DNA from: Paracoccaceae bacterium
GTDB taxonomy: Bacteria; Pseudomonadota; Alphaproteobacteria; Rhodobacterales; Rhodobacteraceae
Assembly (NCBI GenBank): GCA_024742695.1
Contig: JANSXY010000014.1
Span: 26,507 to 90,506 of the forward strand
Length of the DNA: 64,000 nucleotides
Direction: 5' to 3'
Both the position numbers and the translations under genes were made by a program. Below, one piece after another: positions 43,616 to 53,370 of this stretch (position 1 is its first letter; each line of letters starts with the position of its first letter). Under the pieces are notes generated by a model that worked only from the letters and a program-made list of their open reading frames with translations, was not told where the DNA came from and did not search any database.

Positions 43616-45776
43616 CGTCGATCTCCCCGAGTTCGTCCAGCATCGGCCTCAGATCGGCCTCGTAGCGTTTCCACCCCTTGAGCGAAGCGCGCGAGATCGG
43701 CTGGCGCACCTGGTAGACGCTGAGGGTTTCGACCTTGCGCGTGTTCTGATGGAAGTTGAGGCAGGCGTCTTCCCAATCGAGCCCGCAGGCGGCGATCAGC
43801 GCGCGGCTTTGCGCCTCGGGATCGGCGACGAGATCCTCGTACCGGATCTCGTGGAAGCCGCCGGGCAGGCGATCGCGCCAGAACGCGACCATCTGCTCGA
43901 AGGTGCGCCAGTAGCGCGCGAGGTCGCGCTGGTCATAGGCGTAAAGATGGGTGCCCTCGGGAAACTTGTTGCGGTAGATCGACAGAAGCGTGTCGCGCGG
44001 GTCGCGCCGCACCACGACGAAGCGCGCGTTCGGCAAGGCGCGCTTGATCAGGCCAAGGAACAGATAGGTCTGGATCGACTTGTCGGTGACCCGCGCCGCC
44101 TGCGGAAACCGGGTGCGCAGCGCCGCCGCGTAGTCGTGGCCGAGGCCGGCGATCTCGGCCTCCGCCAGGTCGCGGACATGCCGGTAGTGGCCGTCGCCCC
44201 CGGCCATGAGAAGCTGCTGGGCCAGCCGGGTGCCGGTACCGACCTCGCCCGCGCCCTCGACCGCGCTGTGGCTGGCGATGATCTGTTCCACCAGCGTGGT
44301 GCCCGACCGCGGCATCCCGGTGACGAAGATCGGCGCGTAGTCGCTGGCCCCCTCGATCCGCGGCGCGGCGGCGAAATCGAACCCGTCCTGGGCGCGGATC
44401 GTCTCGGCGATCTCGGCATGGCGCGTGGCGATATCCCAGGGATGGGCCTTGCGCACCAGCGCGTTGGCGGCGTCGAGATAGGAGAAGACCGGCGCGTGGT
44501 CCTTCACGTCTTCCAGCGCCTTGGCGATGGCGAAGCCGAGGTGCGCGCGGTCTTCCTCCGGCGTGGCCGGATCGTCGAACCGGGCCCGCATCTGCGCGAG
44601 GATCGGATCGTCGGCCCCGGTTCTGTGCGAGGTGATGAACAGCCGGTAGGTTTCTCCCGGCGCCGCGCCGGTGGCGAAGGCGCGGCGGAACCACTCTTCG
44701 GCCTCGTCGAACCGGCCCAGCGTCTGCAACAGCCCGGCCTTGCCGGCCAGCGCCAGCGGCAGGTTCGGGGCCGCGGCCAGCGCCCGGTCGTAATTCGCCA
44801 TCGCCGCCTCGTCCCGGCCCAGCCGGGCCTGCGCCTGCGCCAGGAGCGTGCGCGCCTCGATCGGCAGGTCGCCCGTCTCGGCCTCGGCCTTCAGGAGCGC
44901 GGCCTCGGTCTCGGCATGGCGGCCGCGCCGGGTTTCGGCATTGGCCAGCGCGATCAATGCCGGCACGTCGCGCGGCGCGAGCGCCAGCGCCCGATCGATG
45001 AACCGCATCGCCAGATCGGCCTCGCCGCGCCGGGTCAGCGCCCGGCCCAGCATGGCAAGCGCGGGAACATTGGCCGGGGTCAGCGCCACCGCGCGGCGCA
45101 GCGGCGGCACCGCTTCGTCCGTGCGGCCCAGGTCGAACAGAAGCTGGCCGAGGTTGGCCTGCGCCTCGGCATAGGCCGGGTCGATCCGCGCGGCCTGGCG
45201 AAAGGCCGCCTCCGCCGCGTCCCGGCGGCCCAGCCTGTCCTGTGCCGAGCCGAGGATGTTGGCCACCGCGGCGGCCTTCGGCGCCTTCTTCAGCAGCGTC
45301 GCCGCACGTGCCGCGGCCTCTGCGAACCGGCCCTGGCCCATCAGCGCCACCAGCGCGGAGACCTCCTTCGGCGGCAGGCCCCCGGTGGCGGGGCGGGTTT
45401 GGGCCTTCAGGGCGCCGAACCGGTCCTGCAAGGCAACCTGCGCCGGGCGCGGCACCGCGGACGCCTTCAGCCGGGCGAGGAAGTCCGCCTGCACATCCGG
45501 ATCGGCCGACAGCGCCGCGGCATCGGCCCAAGCCTGCCAGATCGCCGGTTCGGCCGGTTTCAGCGAGGCCGCCGCCGCGAGATGGGTGATCGCGCGATCG
45601 GTGCGGAACCCGTCGGTGAACAGCCGGCCAATCTGGAAATGCACCTCGGGAATGTCGGCACGTGCCTCGACGATGCGGCCATAGGCCTTCAGCGCCGCCT
45701 CGGCCTGGCCCGAGGCCTGCAGGCGCTGCGCCTCGGCATAGGCCGTCTTGATCTCGGTCGCGGAAAGCGGCGTCAT
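43602..45776 (-). CDS. TPR-repeat sulfotransferase family protein
   Basis: A 724-residue fusion. The N-terminal about 450 residues hold roughly ten tetratricopeptide repeats (for example DAAEAAFRQAARIDPAYAEA and later A-x-x-x-Y-D-R-A-L). The C-terminal about 260 residues form a sulfotransferase_3 domain. The PAPS 5'-phosphate loop is FVTGMPRSGTTLVEQII around residue 488, and a 3'-phosphate region RFVVVRRDPRDTLLSIY lies about 100 residues on. No signal peptide. The acceptor is unknown; TPR-linked forms are common in alphaproteobacteria and may act on surface glycans or proteins. Confidence 0.9.
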   Translation of the reverse strand: MTPLSATEIKTAYAEAQRLQASGQAEAALKAYGRIVEARADIPEVHFQIGRLFTDGFRTDRAITHLAAAASLKPAEPAIWQAWADAAALSADPDVQADFLARLKASAVPRPAQVALQDRFGALKAQTRPATGGLPPKEVSALVALMGQGRFAEAAARAATLLKKAPKAAAVANILGSAQDRLGRRDAAEAAFRQAARIDPAYAEAQANLGQLLFDLGRTDEAVPPLRRAVALTPANVPALAMLGRALTRRGEADLAMRFIDRALALAPRDVPALIALANAETRRGRHAETEAALLKAEAETGDLPIEARTLLAQAQARLGRDEAAMANYDRALAAAPNLPLALAGKAGLLQTLGRFDEAEEWFRRAFATGAAPGETYRLFITSHRTGADDPILAQMRARFDDPATPEEDRAHLGFAIAKALEDVKDHAPVFSYLDAANALVRKAHPWDIATRHAEIAETIRAQDGFDFAAAPRIEGASDYAPIFVTGMPRSGTTLVEQIIASHSAVEGAGEVGTGTRLAQQLLMAGGDGHYRHVRDLAEAEIAGLGHDYAAALRTRFPQAARVTDKSIQTYLFLGLIKRALPNARFVVVRRDPRDTLLSIYRNKFPEGTHLYAYDQRDLARYWRTFEQMVAFWRDRLPGGFHEIRYEDLVADPEAQSRALIAACGLDWEDACLNFHQNTRKVETLSVYQVRQPISRASLKGWKRYEADLRPMLDELGEIDDAAG

Positions 45777-45841
45777 CCCCTACCCCGTCTGGACGCGGCG
45801 GACCCTAGCCGCCGGCCCCGGGGATGTCGAGACACCGGCGG

Positions 45842-46716
45842 ATGGTGGTGGCCGGACAGAACGGGGCGCATGCCGCAAAGCGGGCCATCGGCGACGTGAG
45901 CCTCGAGATTCGCGCCGTGGAGGGTGCGGCCGCCGTCCCGTTGCGCGCGGCACGGCTGATCCTGCTGGCCGAACGCAGACCGGTCTTCGAACGGTTCGCC
46001 GCCGTGGTGTCCAGCCTAGAGGCGAAGGGCGGCGACCCGGCCGAGGTGCATGGGTTCAGGGGCTACATCGCGGCGGTCGCGGTGCAGGAAACCTTCCGCC
46101 TTACGGTTCGGGAACTCGCCGACAGCGCGTTGAACTGGCTTTTGTCGCGCGATGGCGGGGTGCGACTGGCGTTTCGGATCGCCGTCGTCGGCGGCGCGCA
46201 TTTCGTCCTTTTCGTCGTCGCCCGGATCGTGCGCGGCTGGGTCCGGCACCGTGTCGATCGCGTGCCTAGTCTTTCGATGCTGCCGCGCGGTTTCATCGTC
46301 ATGGTGTGCTACTGGCTGAACATCGCCTTCGCGCTCGCAGGACACGCTGGGCAACCTTGCGGCCGGCCTCATGATCAACCGGCCCTTCGGCGAGGGCGGT
46401 TACGTCAGCGTCGCGGGAAGCTCGGGAACCGTGAGATCGGTGCGATCGTCTCCACCACGGTGGCCACGCCCGACAACCGGGTGATCGTGATTCCCGACAG
46501 AAAGGTCTGGAGCGACGAGATCACCAACACCTCCGCCAGCGACACCCGGCGCGTCGATCTGGTGTTCGGGATCGGCCATGGCGACCCGTTCGCCAAGGCA
46601 CAGGCGGTGATCGCGACGGTGGTGGCCGGGCATCCGCTGGCTCTAAATCGGCCAAGTCGCTGGACATCCGGATACGCAGCGTGCCCATTTCGGATGACCG
46701 AAGCCTTGCGAGTTGA
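45842..46716 (+). pseudogene. Broken MscS-type mechanosensitive channel gene
   Basis: Fragments of one channel protein lie in two frames. The first frame gives membrane helices and PSLSMLPRGFIVMVCYWLNIAFAL up to about 46340. The next frame then gives QDTLGNLAAGLMINRPFGEGGYVSVAGSSGTV without the usual 20-odd residues of the pore helix (the G-A-x-x-x-G-x-A region) between. At about 46440 the first frame resumes with IVSTTVATPDNRVIVIPDRKVW and DTRRVDLVFGIGHGDP. After about 46640 similarity fades and the C-terminal domain is lost. An internal deletion plus two shifts means no working channel. The N-terminus also looks shortened. Confidence 0.85.
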
Positions 46717-46728
46717 AAGGGGACGTCG

Positions 46729-48405
46729 ATGACCGGAAGCCTCGTCTCACGTATCGTCGGCAGTTTCTCCGTCGGCTCCTTCCTGCTGGGCCTGCTGTTC
46801 CTCGCGGCCTCGCTGACGCCGTCGCTGATCCCGCGCGGGCCGGAGGTGCAGGGCATACTGGGCGGTCTGGTGATGGCGCTTGGCTACCTTTGCGGGCAGG
46901 TGGTCGCCCTCCTGTGGACAGCGGCGGACCTGCCGCGTCTGTCCGGCCGCCCGGCCCGCGCGCTGACCTGGCTGGCCGGGGGCGTGATCCTTGCGTTCCT
47001 GCTGTGGGTTCTGGGCTCCAGCCTGACCTGGCAGAACGATCTTCGGCAGAAGATGGGCATGGACCCCGCCAATGCCCTGAACCTGATGCGGATCGTCCCC
47101 CTTGCCTTGGCGACCTTCGCCCTTGCCTTCGGTCTGGGCCGTGCCATCGCATCGCTGTTTCGGCTGATCCGGGCCCGGCTCTACCACGTGATGCCGCCGC
47201 GGCGGGCGAATGTCTTCGGCTTCATCGCCGTGGTCCTGATCCTGCTGGTCGTCACCCGCGACGGGATTCTCGACCATGTCGTCGCGGGCCTCGACGAAAG
47301 CTATTTCGCCGCCCAGGCGCTGTTCGACGATGCGCCGCCGCCGCCGGCGGACCCGGCGAGAACCGGCAGCGCCGCCTCGGTCGTCGATTGGCGCGCGATC
47401 GGAAAGCCGGGGCGCGACTTCATCACCTCCGGGCCGGGTGCCGAGGCGATATCGGCCTTCACCGGCCGGCCCGCGCTGGATCCGATCCGGGTTTATGTCG
47501 GGCGCGCCAACGCGAAAACCCCGCGCGACCGGGCCGAGCTGGCGCTGCGGGAACTTCTGCGGCTGGGGGCCTTCGAACGGGCGGTCCTGATCGTCACGAG
47601 CCCGACCGGAACCGGCTGGATGGACCCGGGCGCGCATGACCCGGTGGAATACATGCACAACGGCGACATCGCGACCGTGGCGGTGCAGTATTCCTACCTG
47701 CAGTCGCCGCTGGCGCTGATCCTCGAGACTCGAACCGGGCTCGAGCAGGCGCTGGCCTTGCAGGAGGTCGTGCACGGCTACTGGAAGACGCTGCCGGCCG
47801 ACGAGCGCCCGCGCCTTTACGTCAACGGGCTCAGCCTGGGGGCATGGTCGTCGATGTATGCGACCAACCTGTTCCGGCTGCTCGACGATCCGATCGATGG
47901 CGCGTTCTGGGCCGGCCCGCCGTTTCCCTCGGCATTCTGGAACTACGTCCAGAACCAGCGGGACCCGGACAGCCGCTGGGTGCTGCCGAGGATCGGGGAC
48001 GGATCGCTGGTGCGCTATGCCTCGCATGGCACCGATGCCTCGCAGGCGCCGGCCGACTGGGGCGACATGCGGATCGTGTTCCTGCAGTATTCCAGCGATC
48101 CGGTGGTCTTCTACGATCCGGCCTCGCTGTGGCGCGCGCCGCCCTGGATGCGCGATCCCCCGGCGGCGGACATGTCCAGCCACCTGTTCTTCATGCCGGT
48201 GGTGACGCAGTTTCAGCTCGCGCTCGACATGGCGCTGTCGTTCGGCGCGCCGCCGGGCCACGGGCATTCCTACTATGCGCAGGATTACATCGGCCCCTGG
48301 GTCCAGGTGACGAACCCCGCCGACTGGACGCCGGAGGACACCGCGCGGCTGAATGCGCATTGCGACAACGGCGCGATGGCGGGGTGTGACAACGACGTCC
48401 GGTGA
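46729..48405 (+). CDS. Membrane-anchored alpha/beta-hydrolase (Abhydrolase_9 family)
   Basis: A 558-residue protein. An N-terminal membrane region of four hydrophobic segments (about residues 10-185) precedes a large alpha/beta-hydrolase domain (about 230-545) on the far side. The nucleophile elbow is NGLSLGAWSS with Ser369, and a late HGHSYYAQDY supplies a candidate catalytic His. The two-part layout (Abhydrolase_9_N plus Abhydrolase_9) is characteristic. The substrate is unknown; an envelope lipid or ester is likely. AAAGGGG precedes the ATG. It follows the broken channel gene by 12 bases. Confidence 0.86.
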   Translation: MTGSLVSRIVGSFSVGSFLLGLLFLAASLTPSLIPRGPEVQGILGGLVMALGYLCGQVVALLWTAADLPRLSGRPARALTWLAGGVILAFLLWVLGSSLTWQNDLRQKMGMDPANALNLMRIVPLALATFALAFGLGRAIASLFRLIRARLYHVMPPRRANVFGFIAVVLILLVVTRDGILDHVVAGLDESYFAAQALFDDAPPPPADPARTGSAASVVDWRAIGKPGRDFITSGPGAEAISAFTGRPALDPIRVYVGRANAKTPRDRAELALRELLRLGAFERAVLIVTSPTGTGWMDPGAHDPVEYMHNGDIATVAVQYSYLQSPLALILETRTGLEQALALQEVVHGYWKTLPADERPRLYVNGLSLGAWSSMYATNLFRLLDDPIDGAFWAGPPFPSAFWNYVQNQRDPDSRWVLPRIGDGSLVRYASHGTDASQAPADWGDMRIVFLQYSSDPVVFYDPASLWRAPPWMRDPPAADMSSHLFFMPVVTQFQLALDMALSFGAPPGHGHSYYAQDYIGPWVQVTNPADWTPEDTARLNAHCDNGAMAGCDNDVR

Positions 48406-48530
48406 CGGGCGCGAAGCCTGGCAGCGCCGTCGCGCGGGAATGGCTTCTGCAAGGGCCAGCGTCAACCGTTGTCTAGCGCTCGGGCGCAGAGCATCGCCTA
48501 GATCCGTTCCGGCGAGCCGAGCCCAAAAGG

Positions 48531-48559
48531 AAAAGAGCGGGCGCAAGGCCCGCTCTTCC
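48531..48559 (-). terminator. Intrinsic terminator of the porin gene
   Basis: AAGAGCGGGC (48533-48542) and GCCCGCTCTT (48548-48557) form a perfect ten-base stem around a five-base loop. Read on the minus strand it is followed by TT, CC and TTTT. It lies 24 bases beyond the porin stop, and is the clearest intrinsic terminator in the window. Confidence 0.85.
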
Positions 48560-48581
48560 CAATCCGTTCCTCTGGCGAGGA

Positions 48582-49478
48582 TCAGAACGACAGGCCGAGA
48601 CCAGCCGACCAGGTGGACGCGCCACCGTCGGTGTCGCCGTAGCCGACCATCAGGACAGCGCCGCCGCCCAGATCGTAGTTGGCCGCAGCACCCCAGCCTT
48701 CGGATTCGCCGCCGGCGGTCAGTTCGATGACGCCGTAGTTGACGGTCAGGCCGAGCGCGCCGGTGGTGTAGCCCAGGCCGATGGCGGTGTAGCTCTCGTT
48801 GCCGAGGTAGTCATCCCAGTCGACGTAGTTCACGACCGCGTCGAAGCCCGAGGCCGAGACCTTCACCGAGATACCGGCGGTGTCGTAGCTGGTGCCACCG
48901 GTTTCGAACATGTGAACACCAACGCCAACGCCGAGGCCGACGCCGCCGAAGTCGCCCGAGTACTTGGCGCCGAGGCCGAAGTTCGGGTCGTTGACGCCGG
49001 TGTCGTCCAGCTCGACCGAGGCCGCCACGGCGAAGTCGCCGAACGAGTAGTCGTAGCGGGCGATCTGGCCGTCGAACACGCCGTCGAACGAACCGTTGCC
49101 GTTGTAGCCGCCGTGGGTCGAGTGGTCATCGGCGATCGCGGTGAGCATCGCGACTTCGGTCAGCGCCCAGTCCAGCGCGCCGTCGGTGTCGCCCATGGTC
49201 AGGTTGCCGAACGCACCCTTGATGAACACCGATTCCGGGCCGCCGTTGGTGGCCGCAAAGCCGCCTTCTTCGTCCAGGTCGATGGTGGCGCCGAACTCGA
49301 GCCCGTTGTCGGTGGTGCCCGACAGCTTGAACGTCACGTCGATGTCCGTCCACAGCTGCGTTTCGATCGTGTCGCCGCCGGCGATACCCATCTCAGCGTA
49401 GCCCGAGAGCGACACTTCAGCGGCAGCAGCGCCGGAGAAGGCCACCAGGGCAGTGGTAGCAAAGAGAACCTTTTTCAT
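48582..49478 (-). CDS. Outer-membrane porin (gram-negative, Rhodobacter-type)
   Basis: A 298-residue outer-membrane beta-barrel porin. A signal peptide (residues 1-20, AAA-AE) is followed by alternating polar/hydrophobic strands rich in Gly, Asp and aromatic residues (VSLSGYAEMGIAGG, FGNLTMGDTDGALDWAL) and it ends with a terminal Phe in the strand WSAGLGLSF, the BAM recognition signal. It resembles the Rhodobacter porin family (porin_4). GAGGG lies before the ATG at 49478. A strong terminator and a long 5' gap point to a highly expressed single gene. Confidence 0.93.
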   Translation of the reverse strand: MKKVLFATTALVAFSGAAAAEVSLSGYAEMGIAGGDTIETQLWTDIDVTFKLSGTTDNGLEFGATIDLDEEGGFAATNGGPESVFIKGAFGNLTMGDTDGALDWALTEVAMLTAIADDHSTHGGYNGNGSFDGVFDGQIARYDYSFGDFAVAASVELDDTGVNDPNFGLGAKYSGDFGGVGLGVGVGVHMFETGGTSYDTAGISVKVSASGFDAVVNYVDWDDYLGNESYTAIGLGYTTGALGLTVNYGVIELTAGGESEGWGAAANYDLGGGAVLMVGYGDTDGGASTWSAGLGLSF

Positions 49479-49720
49479 TTCGATTTCCCTCGTTGTCTCA
49501 AGGTGGCCCAACTCAGGGGAATCCGAATTGGGTATGCGCCGTTATTCCCCCGTGACGCCGCGAATGGCAACGGTCGGTTCCCGTGCCCCCGGCATTGACC
49601 CTCGGCATGGTGCAGACATGCCACACCCGCCGAAAGGAGGGCAGGAACGCGTTTCGGGGAAAGACCTTGTCGCACAATGGGCCATCCGGTAGACAACCGG
49701 GAAACCAAGGGGGAAGGCGC

Positions 49721-50245
49721 ATGACGCGGCAATCCAGGCATCCGGCCAAGCTTCGGTCCTTCGCGCGCGCCGGTCTTGTGGCGGGGCTGGTGGCCGCGCT
49801 GTCGGGCTGCGGCGGCAACTTCAATCCGTTCAATCGCGGCGGCGGCGCGGACGAGGCCGAGCCGCAGCAGCGAATCGCCGCGACCCGGACCGAGGAGAAG
49901 CGCGAGACGATCTGGGACCTGTTCGAGAACCGCGACGATCCGAACGTCACCGTCGGCGTGAACAAGTACATCTGGCAGGCCTCGCTCGAGGTGCTGAACT
50001 TCCTCCCGATCGAATCGGTCGATCCGTTCTCGGGCGTGATCGTCACCGGCTTCGGCACGCCGCCGGGCGGCGGCACCGCCTACCGCGCCACCGTCTTCGT
50101 GCAGGATCCGGCGCTGGACGCGCGGTCGCTGAAGCTTGCGCTGGTCACCCGGGCCGGGCCGGTTTCGGCGGAAACCACGCGGCAGGTGGAAGACGCGATC
50201 CTCACCCGCGCGCGGCAGCTGCGGATCCGCGACGCGGGGCTCTGA
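49721..50245 (+). CDS. DUF3576 lipoprotein
   Basis: A 174-residue lipoprotein of DUF3576. The signal peptide ends in the lipobox LSGC, with lipidated Cys30, followed by a Gly/Asn-rich linker. The mature domain has [32 protein letters not shown], the family hallmark. The function is unknown but the gene stands before leuS-lptE-holA in many alphaproteobacteria, hinting at an outer-membrane assembly role. The ATG at 49721 has GGGGGAAGG upstream. In the 242-base divergent gap to the porin gene I see no confident promoter. Confidence 0.93.
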   Translation: MTRQSRHPAKLRSFARAGLVAGLVAALSGCGGNFNPFNRGGGADEAEPQQRIAATRTEEKRETIWDLFENRDDPNVTVGVNKYIWQASLEVLNFLPIESVDPFSGVIVTGFGTPPGGGTAYRATVFVQDPALDARSLKLALVTRAGPVSAETTRQVEDAILTRARQLRIRDAGL

Positions 50246-50327
50246 CGCCGCGGGCCCGTGGCGGGCTGGACCTGCCGCCGCCGCGCGGTATAAGGCGGGC
50301 CGCACCCGCCCATGTCCGAGGCCCGAG

Positions 50328-52889
50328 ATGACCCGCTACAACCCCAGCCAGACCGAACCCGAGTGGCAGGCCGCATGGGAGGCGGCGGGCTGCTTCACCG
50401 CCCGCCACGATCCCGCGCGCCCGAAATACTACGTGCTGGAGATGTTCCCCTACCCGTCGGGCCGCATCCATATCGGGCACGTGCGCAACTACACGATGGG
50501 CGACGTCATCGCGCGCTACAAGATGTCCTGCGGATTCAGCGTGTTGCACCCGATGGGCTGGGACGCGTTCGGGATGCCGGCGGAAAACGCCGCGATGGAA
50601 CAGGGCGGCCATCCGAAGGCCTGGACCTACGGCAACATCGCGGTGATGCGCGACCAGATGAAGCCCCTGGGCCTGTCGATCGACTGGAGCCGCGAATTCG
50701 CTACCTGCGATCCCGAATACTACGGCCAGCAGCAGGCGATGTTCCTCGACATGCTCGATGCCGGGCTGGTCTATCGCAAGGCCGCGACGGTGAACTGGGA
50801 TCCGGTCGACATGACGGTGCTGGCCAACGAGCAGGTGATCGACGGCAAGGGCTGGCGGTCCGGCGCGGTGGTGGAACGGCGCGAGCTGACGCAGTGGTTC
50901 TTCCGCATCTCGGACTTTGCCGGCGAGCTGCTCGACGCGCTGGACGGGCTGGACAGCTGGCCGGAAAAGGTGCGGCTGATGCAGGCGAACTGGATCGGCA
51001 AGAGCCGGGGGCTGCAATTCGCCTTCTCGACGCTGGACGCGCCCGAGGGATTCGACCGGATCGAGGTTTACACGACGCGGCCCGACACGCTGCTGGGGGC
51101 CAGCTTCGTCGCGATCTCGGCCGATCATCCGCTGGCGAAACACCTGGAACGGCACGATCCGGCGGTGGCCGGGTTCTGCGCCGACTGCCGCCATGTCGGC
51201 ACCTCGGAAGAGGCGCTGGAGACGGCGGAGAAGAAGGGGATGGATACCGGTATCCGCGTCCGCCACCCGTTCGACCCGGAGTGGGAACTGCCGGTCTACA
51301 TCGCCAACTTCATCCTGATGGATTACGGCACCGGCGCGATCTTCGGCTGCCCGGCGCATGACCAGCGCGATTTCGACTTCGCCACGAAATACGGCCTGCC
51401 GATTCCCGCCGTCTTCGTCTCCGAGGGCGCGGACGAGGCGCCGCTGGCCGAGGCCTACGTGCCGCCGAAGACCGAACCGGTGCGCTACATCCGCGGCTTC
51501 GCCGGCGCGGCGCTGCAGACCGGCGAGGCGGCGGTGGATGCCGCCATCGCGCATTGCGAAGCCGCCGGCGTGGGCCGCGGCGTCACCAACTACCGGCTGC
51601 GCGACTGGGGGCTTTCGCGCCAGCGCTACTGGGGCTGCCCGATCCCGGTGGTGCACTGCGAGGCCTGCGGCGTGGTGCCCGAGCGGAAGGAAAACTTGCC
51701 CGTCGTCCTGCCCGACGACGTGACCTTCGACCTGCCCGGCAACCCGCTGGACCGGCACCCGACCTGGCGGGATTGCGCCTGCCCGAAATGCGGCGCCCCG
51801 GCCCGGCGCGAGACCGACACGATGGATACCTTCGTCGATTCCTCGTGGTATTACGCCCGCTTCACCGCGCCGCGCGCCGCAACGCCGACCGATGCGGCCG
51901 AGGTCGATTACTGGATGAACGTCGACCAGTATATCGGCGGCATCGAACACGCGATCCTGCATCTGCTCTATTCGCGGTTCTTCGCCCGCGCGATGCACAA
52001 GACCGGCCACCTGCCCGCCAAGGCGATCGAGCCCTTCGACGCGCTGTTCACGCAAGGCATGGTGACGCACGAGATCTACATGACCCGCGACGCCGCCGGC
52101 CGGCCCGTCTACCACCTGCCCGAAGAGGTCGAGCGCGCCGAGGGCGGCGTCCGGCTGAAGGCCAACGGCGCGGCGGTCGAGGTGATTCCATCCGCCAAGA
52201 TGTCGAAATCCAAGAAGAACGTGGTCGACCCGGTGGCGATCATCCGCGATTTCGGCGCCGATACCGCGCGCTGGTTCATGCTGTCCGACAGCCCGCCGGA
52301 ACGCGACGTGGAATGGACGGCGGCGGGGGCCGAGGCCGCCTATCGCCATCTTGGCCGGGTCTGGCGGCTGGCCGACGAGATCGCGCGGTCCGACGCGCCG
52401 GCGCTGCCGGACGAGGACGCGGCGCTCACCCGCGCCATGCACCGCACCATCGCCGAGGTCACGGCGGGGATCGAGGGCTTCGCCTTCAACTCCGCCGTCG
52501 CGCGGCTTTACGCCTTCACCAACACGCTGGCGAAATCCGGCGCCGGGGCGGAAACCCGGCGCATGGCGATGCGCACGCTGGCGCAGCTGATGTCGCCGAT
52601 GGTGCCGCACCTGGCCGAAGAGGTCTGGCAGATGCTGGGCGGTGACGGGCTGGCGGTGCAGGCGGCCTGGCCCAAGGCCGATCCGGCGATGCTGGTCGAG
52701 GACACGGTGACGCTGCCGATCCAGGTCAATGGCAAGCGGCGGTCGGAGATCACGGTTCCGAAGGACATGTCCAAGGAAGAGGTTGAAAAGTGCGCGCTGG
52801 CAGACGACGCTGTGCAGCGCGCCCTGAACGGTGGCGCGCCGAAGAAGCTGATCGTCGTACCGGGCCGGATCGTCAATGTCGTCATCTGA
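50328..52889 (+). CDS. leuS: Leucyl-tRNA synthetase
   Basis: An 853-residue class Ia synthetase that charges tRNA-Leu. The HIGH motif is at His48-His51, KMSKS at Lys624-Ser628, and the CP1 editing domain lies between (about 220-420, with the TTRPDTL Thr-rich region and the later [20 protein letters not shown]). A zinc-ribbon-like C-x2-C/C-x2-C set appears in HCEACG and CPKCG. Length is normal. GAGG lies just before the ATG at 50328. The end overlaps lptE by 14 bases. Confidence 0.98.
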   Translation: MTRYNPSQTEPEWQAAWEAAGCFTARHDPARPKYYVLEMFPYPSGRIHIGHVRNYTMGDVIARYKMSCGFSVLHPMGWDAFGMPAENAAMEQGGHPKAWTYGNIAVMRDQMKPLGLSIDWSREFATCDPEYYGQQQAMFLDMLDAGLVYRKAATVNWDPVDMTVLANEQVIDGKGWRSGAVVERRELTQWFFRISDFAGELLDALDGLDSWPEKVRLMQANWIGKSRGLQFAFSTLDAPEGFDRIEVYTTRPDTLLGASFVAISADHPLAKHLERHDPAVAGFCADCRHVGTSEEALETAEKKGMDTGIRVRHPFDPEWELPVYIANFILMDYGTGAIFGCPAHDQRDFDFATKYGLPIPAVFVSEGADEAPLAEAYVPPKTEPVRYIRGFAGAALQTGEAAVDAAIAHCEAAGVGRGVTNYRLRDWGLSRQRYWGCPIPVVHCEACGVVPERKENLPVVLPDDVTFDLPGNPLDRHPTWRDCACPKCGAPARRETDTMDTFVDSSWYYARFTAPRAATPTDAAEVDYWMNVDQYIGGIEHAILHLLYSRFFARAMHKTGHLPAKAIEPFDALFTQGMVTHEIYMTRDAAGRPVYHLPEEVERAEGGVRLKANGAAVEVIPSAKMSKSKKNVVDPVAIIRDFGADTARWFMLSDSPPERDVEWTAAGAEAAYRHLGRVWRLADEIARSDAPALPDEDAALTRAMHRTIAEVTAGIEGFAFNSAVARLYAFTNTLAKSGAGAETRRMAMRTLAQLMSPMVPHLAEEVWQMLGGDGLAVQAAWPKADPAMLVEDTVTLPIQVNGKRRSEITVPKDMSKEEVEKCALADDAVQRALNGGAPKKLIVVPGRIVNVVI

Positions 52890-53370
52890 CCGCCGCCGCG
52901 TGATCCTGTCGCTGGCCGCCCTCGCGGGGCTGGCCGGTTGCGGCTACGAACCCGTGCTCGCGCCGTCGGGTCCGGGCGCCGGGATCGTCGGCCGGGTGGC
53001 GATCGAGGCGCCGCGCAACCGCTACGATTTCGCGCTGGTCGAGGCGCTGGAGGCCCGGCTGGGCCGCGCGGCGGAGGGCGACTGGGTGCTGGAACACTCG
53101 ATCGACGTCGAGCGGGTGCGGGTGGCCGTCACCCAGCGCAACGTGACCACCCGCTACAACCTCGTCGGAACCGCCGAGTACCGGCTGCGCGCCGCCTCCG
53201 GCGGCAAGGTCGCCTCGGGTGAGGTTTCGTCCTTCGTGTCCTATTCCGCGCTCGGCACCGTGATCGCGACCGAGGCCGCGCGCCGCGATGCCGAGGAGCG
53301 GCTGATGCGGGTTCTGGCCGACGCCATCGTCACCCGTCTTTACGCCGCCTTCGCGGGCCGGGCGGAGTGA
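52876..53370 (+). CDS. lptE: LPS assembly lipoprotein LptE
   Basis: A 164-residue outer-membrane lipoprotein that plugs LptD and helps insert lipopolysaccharide. The lipobox LAGC gives lipidated Cys22 followed by GYEP, the typical LptE start. The mature part has the beta-alpha pattern of the LptE/secretin-N-like fold. The ATG lies within the end of leuS and its stop overlaps the holA GTG (GTGA), the conserved leuS-lptE-holA arrangement. Confidence 0.94.
   Translation: MSSSDRRRVILSLAALAGLAGCGYEPVLAPSGPGAGIVGRVAIEAPRNRYDFALVEALEARLGRAAEGDWVLEHSIDVERVRVAVTQRNVTTRYNLVGTAEYRLRAASGGKVASGEVSSFVSYSALGTVIATEAARRDAEERLMRVLADAIVTRLYAAFAGRAE

Noticed and set aside
48406..48530. Possible tRNA or small RNA between the hydrolase and porin genes
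   Set aside because: No cloverleaf or T-loop consensus is visible. The only clear structure is the porin terminator.
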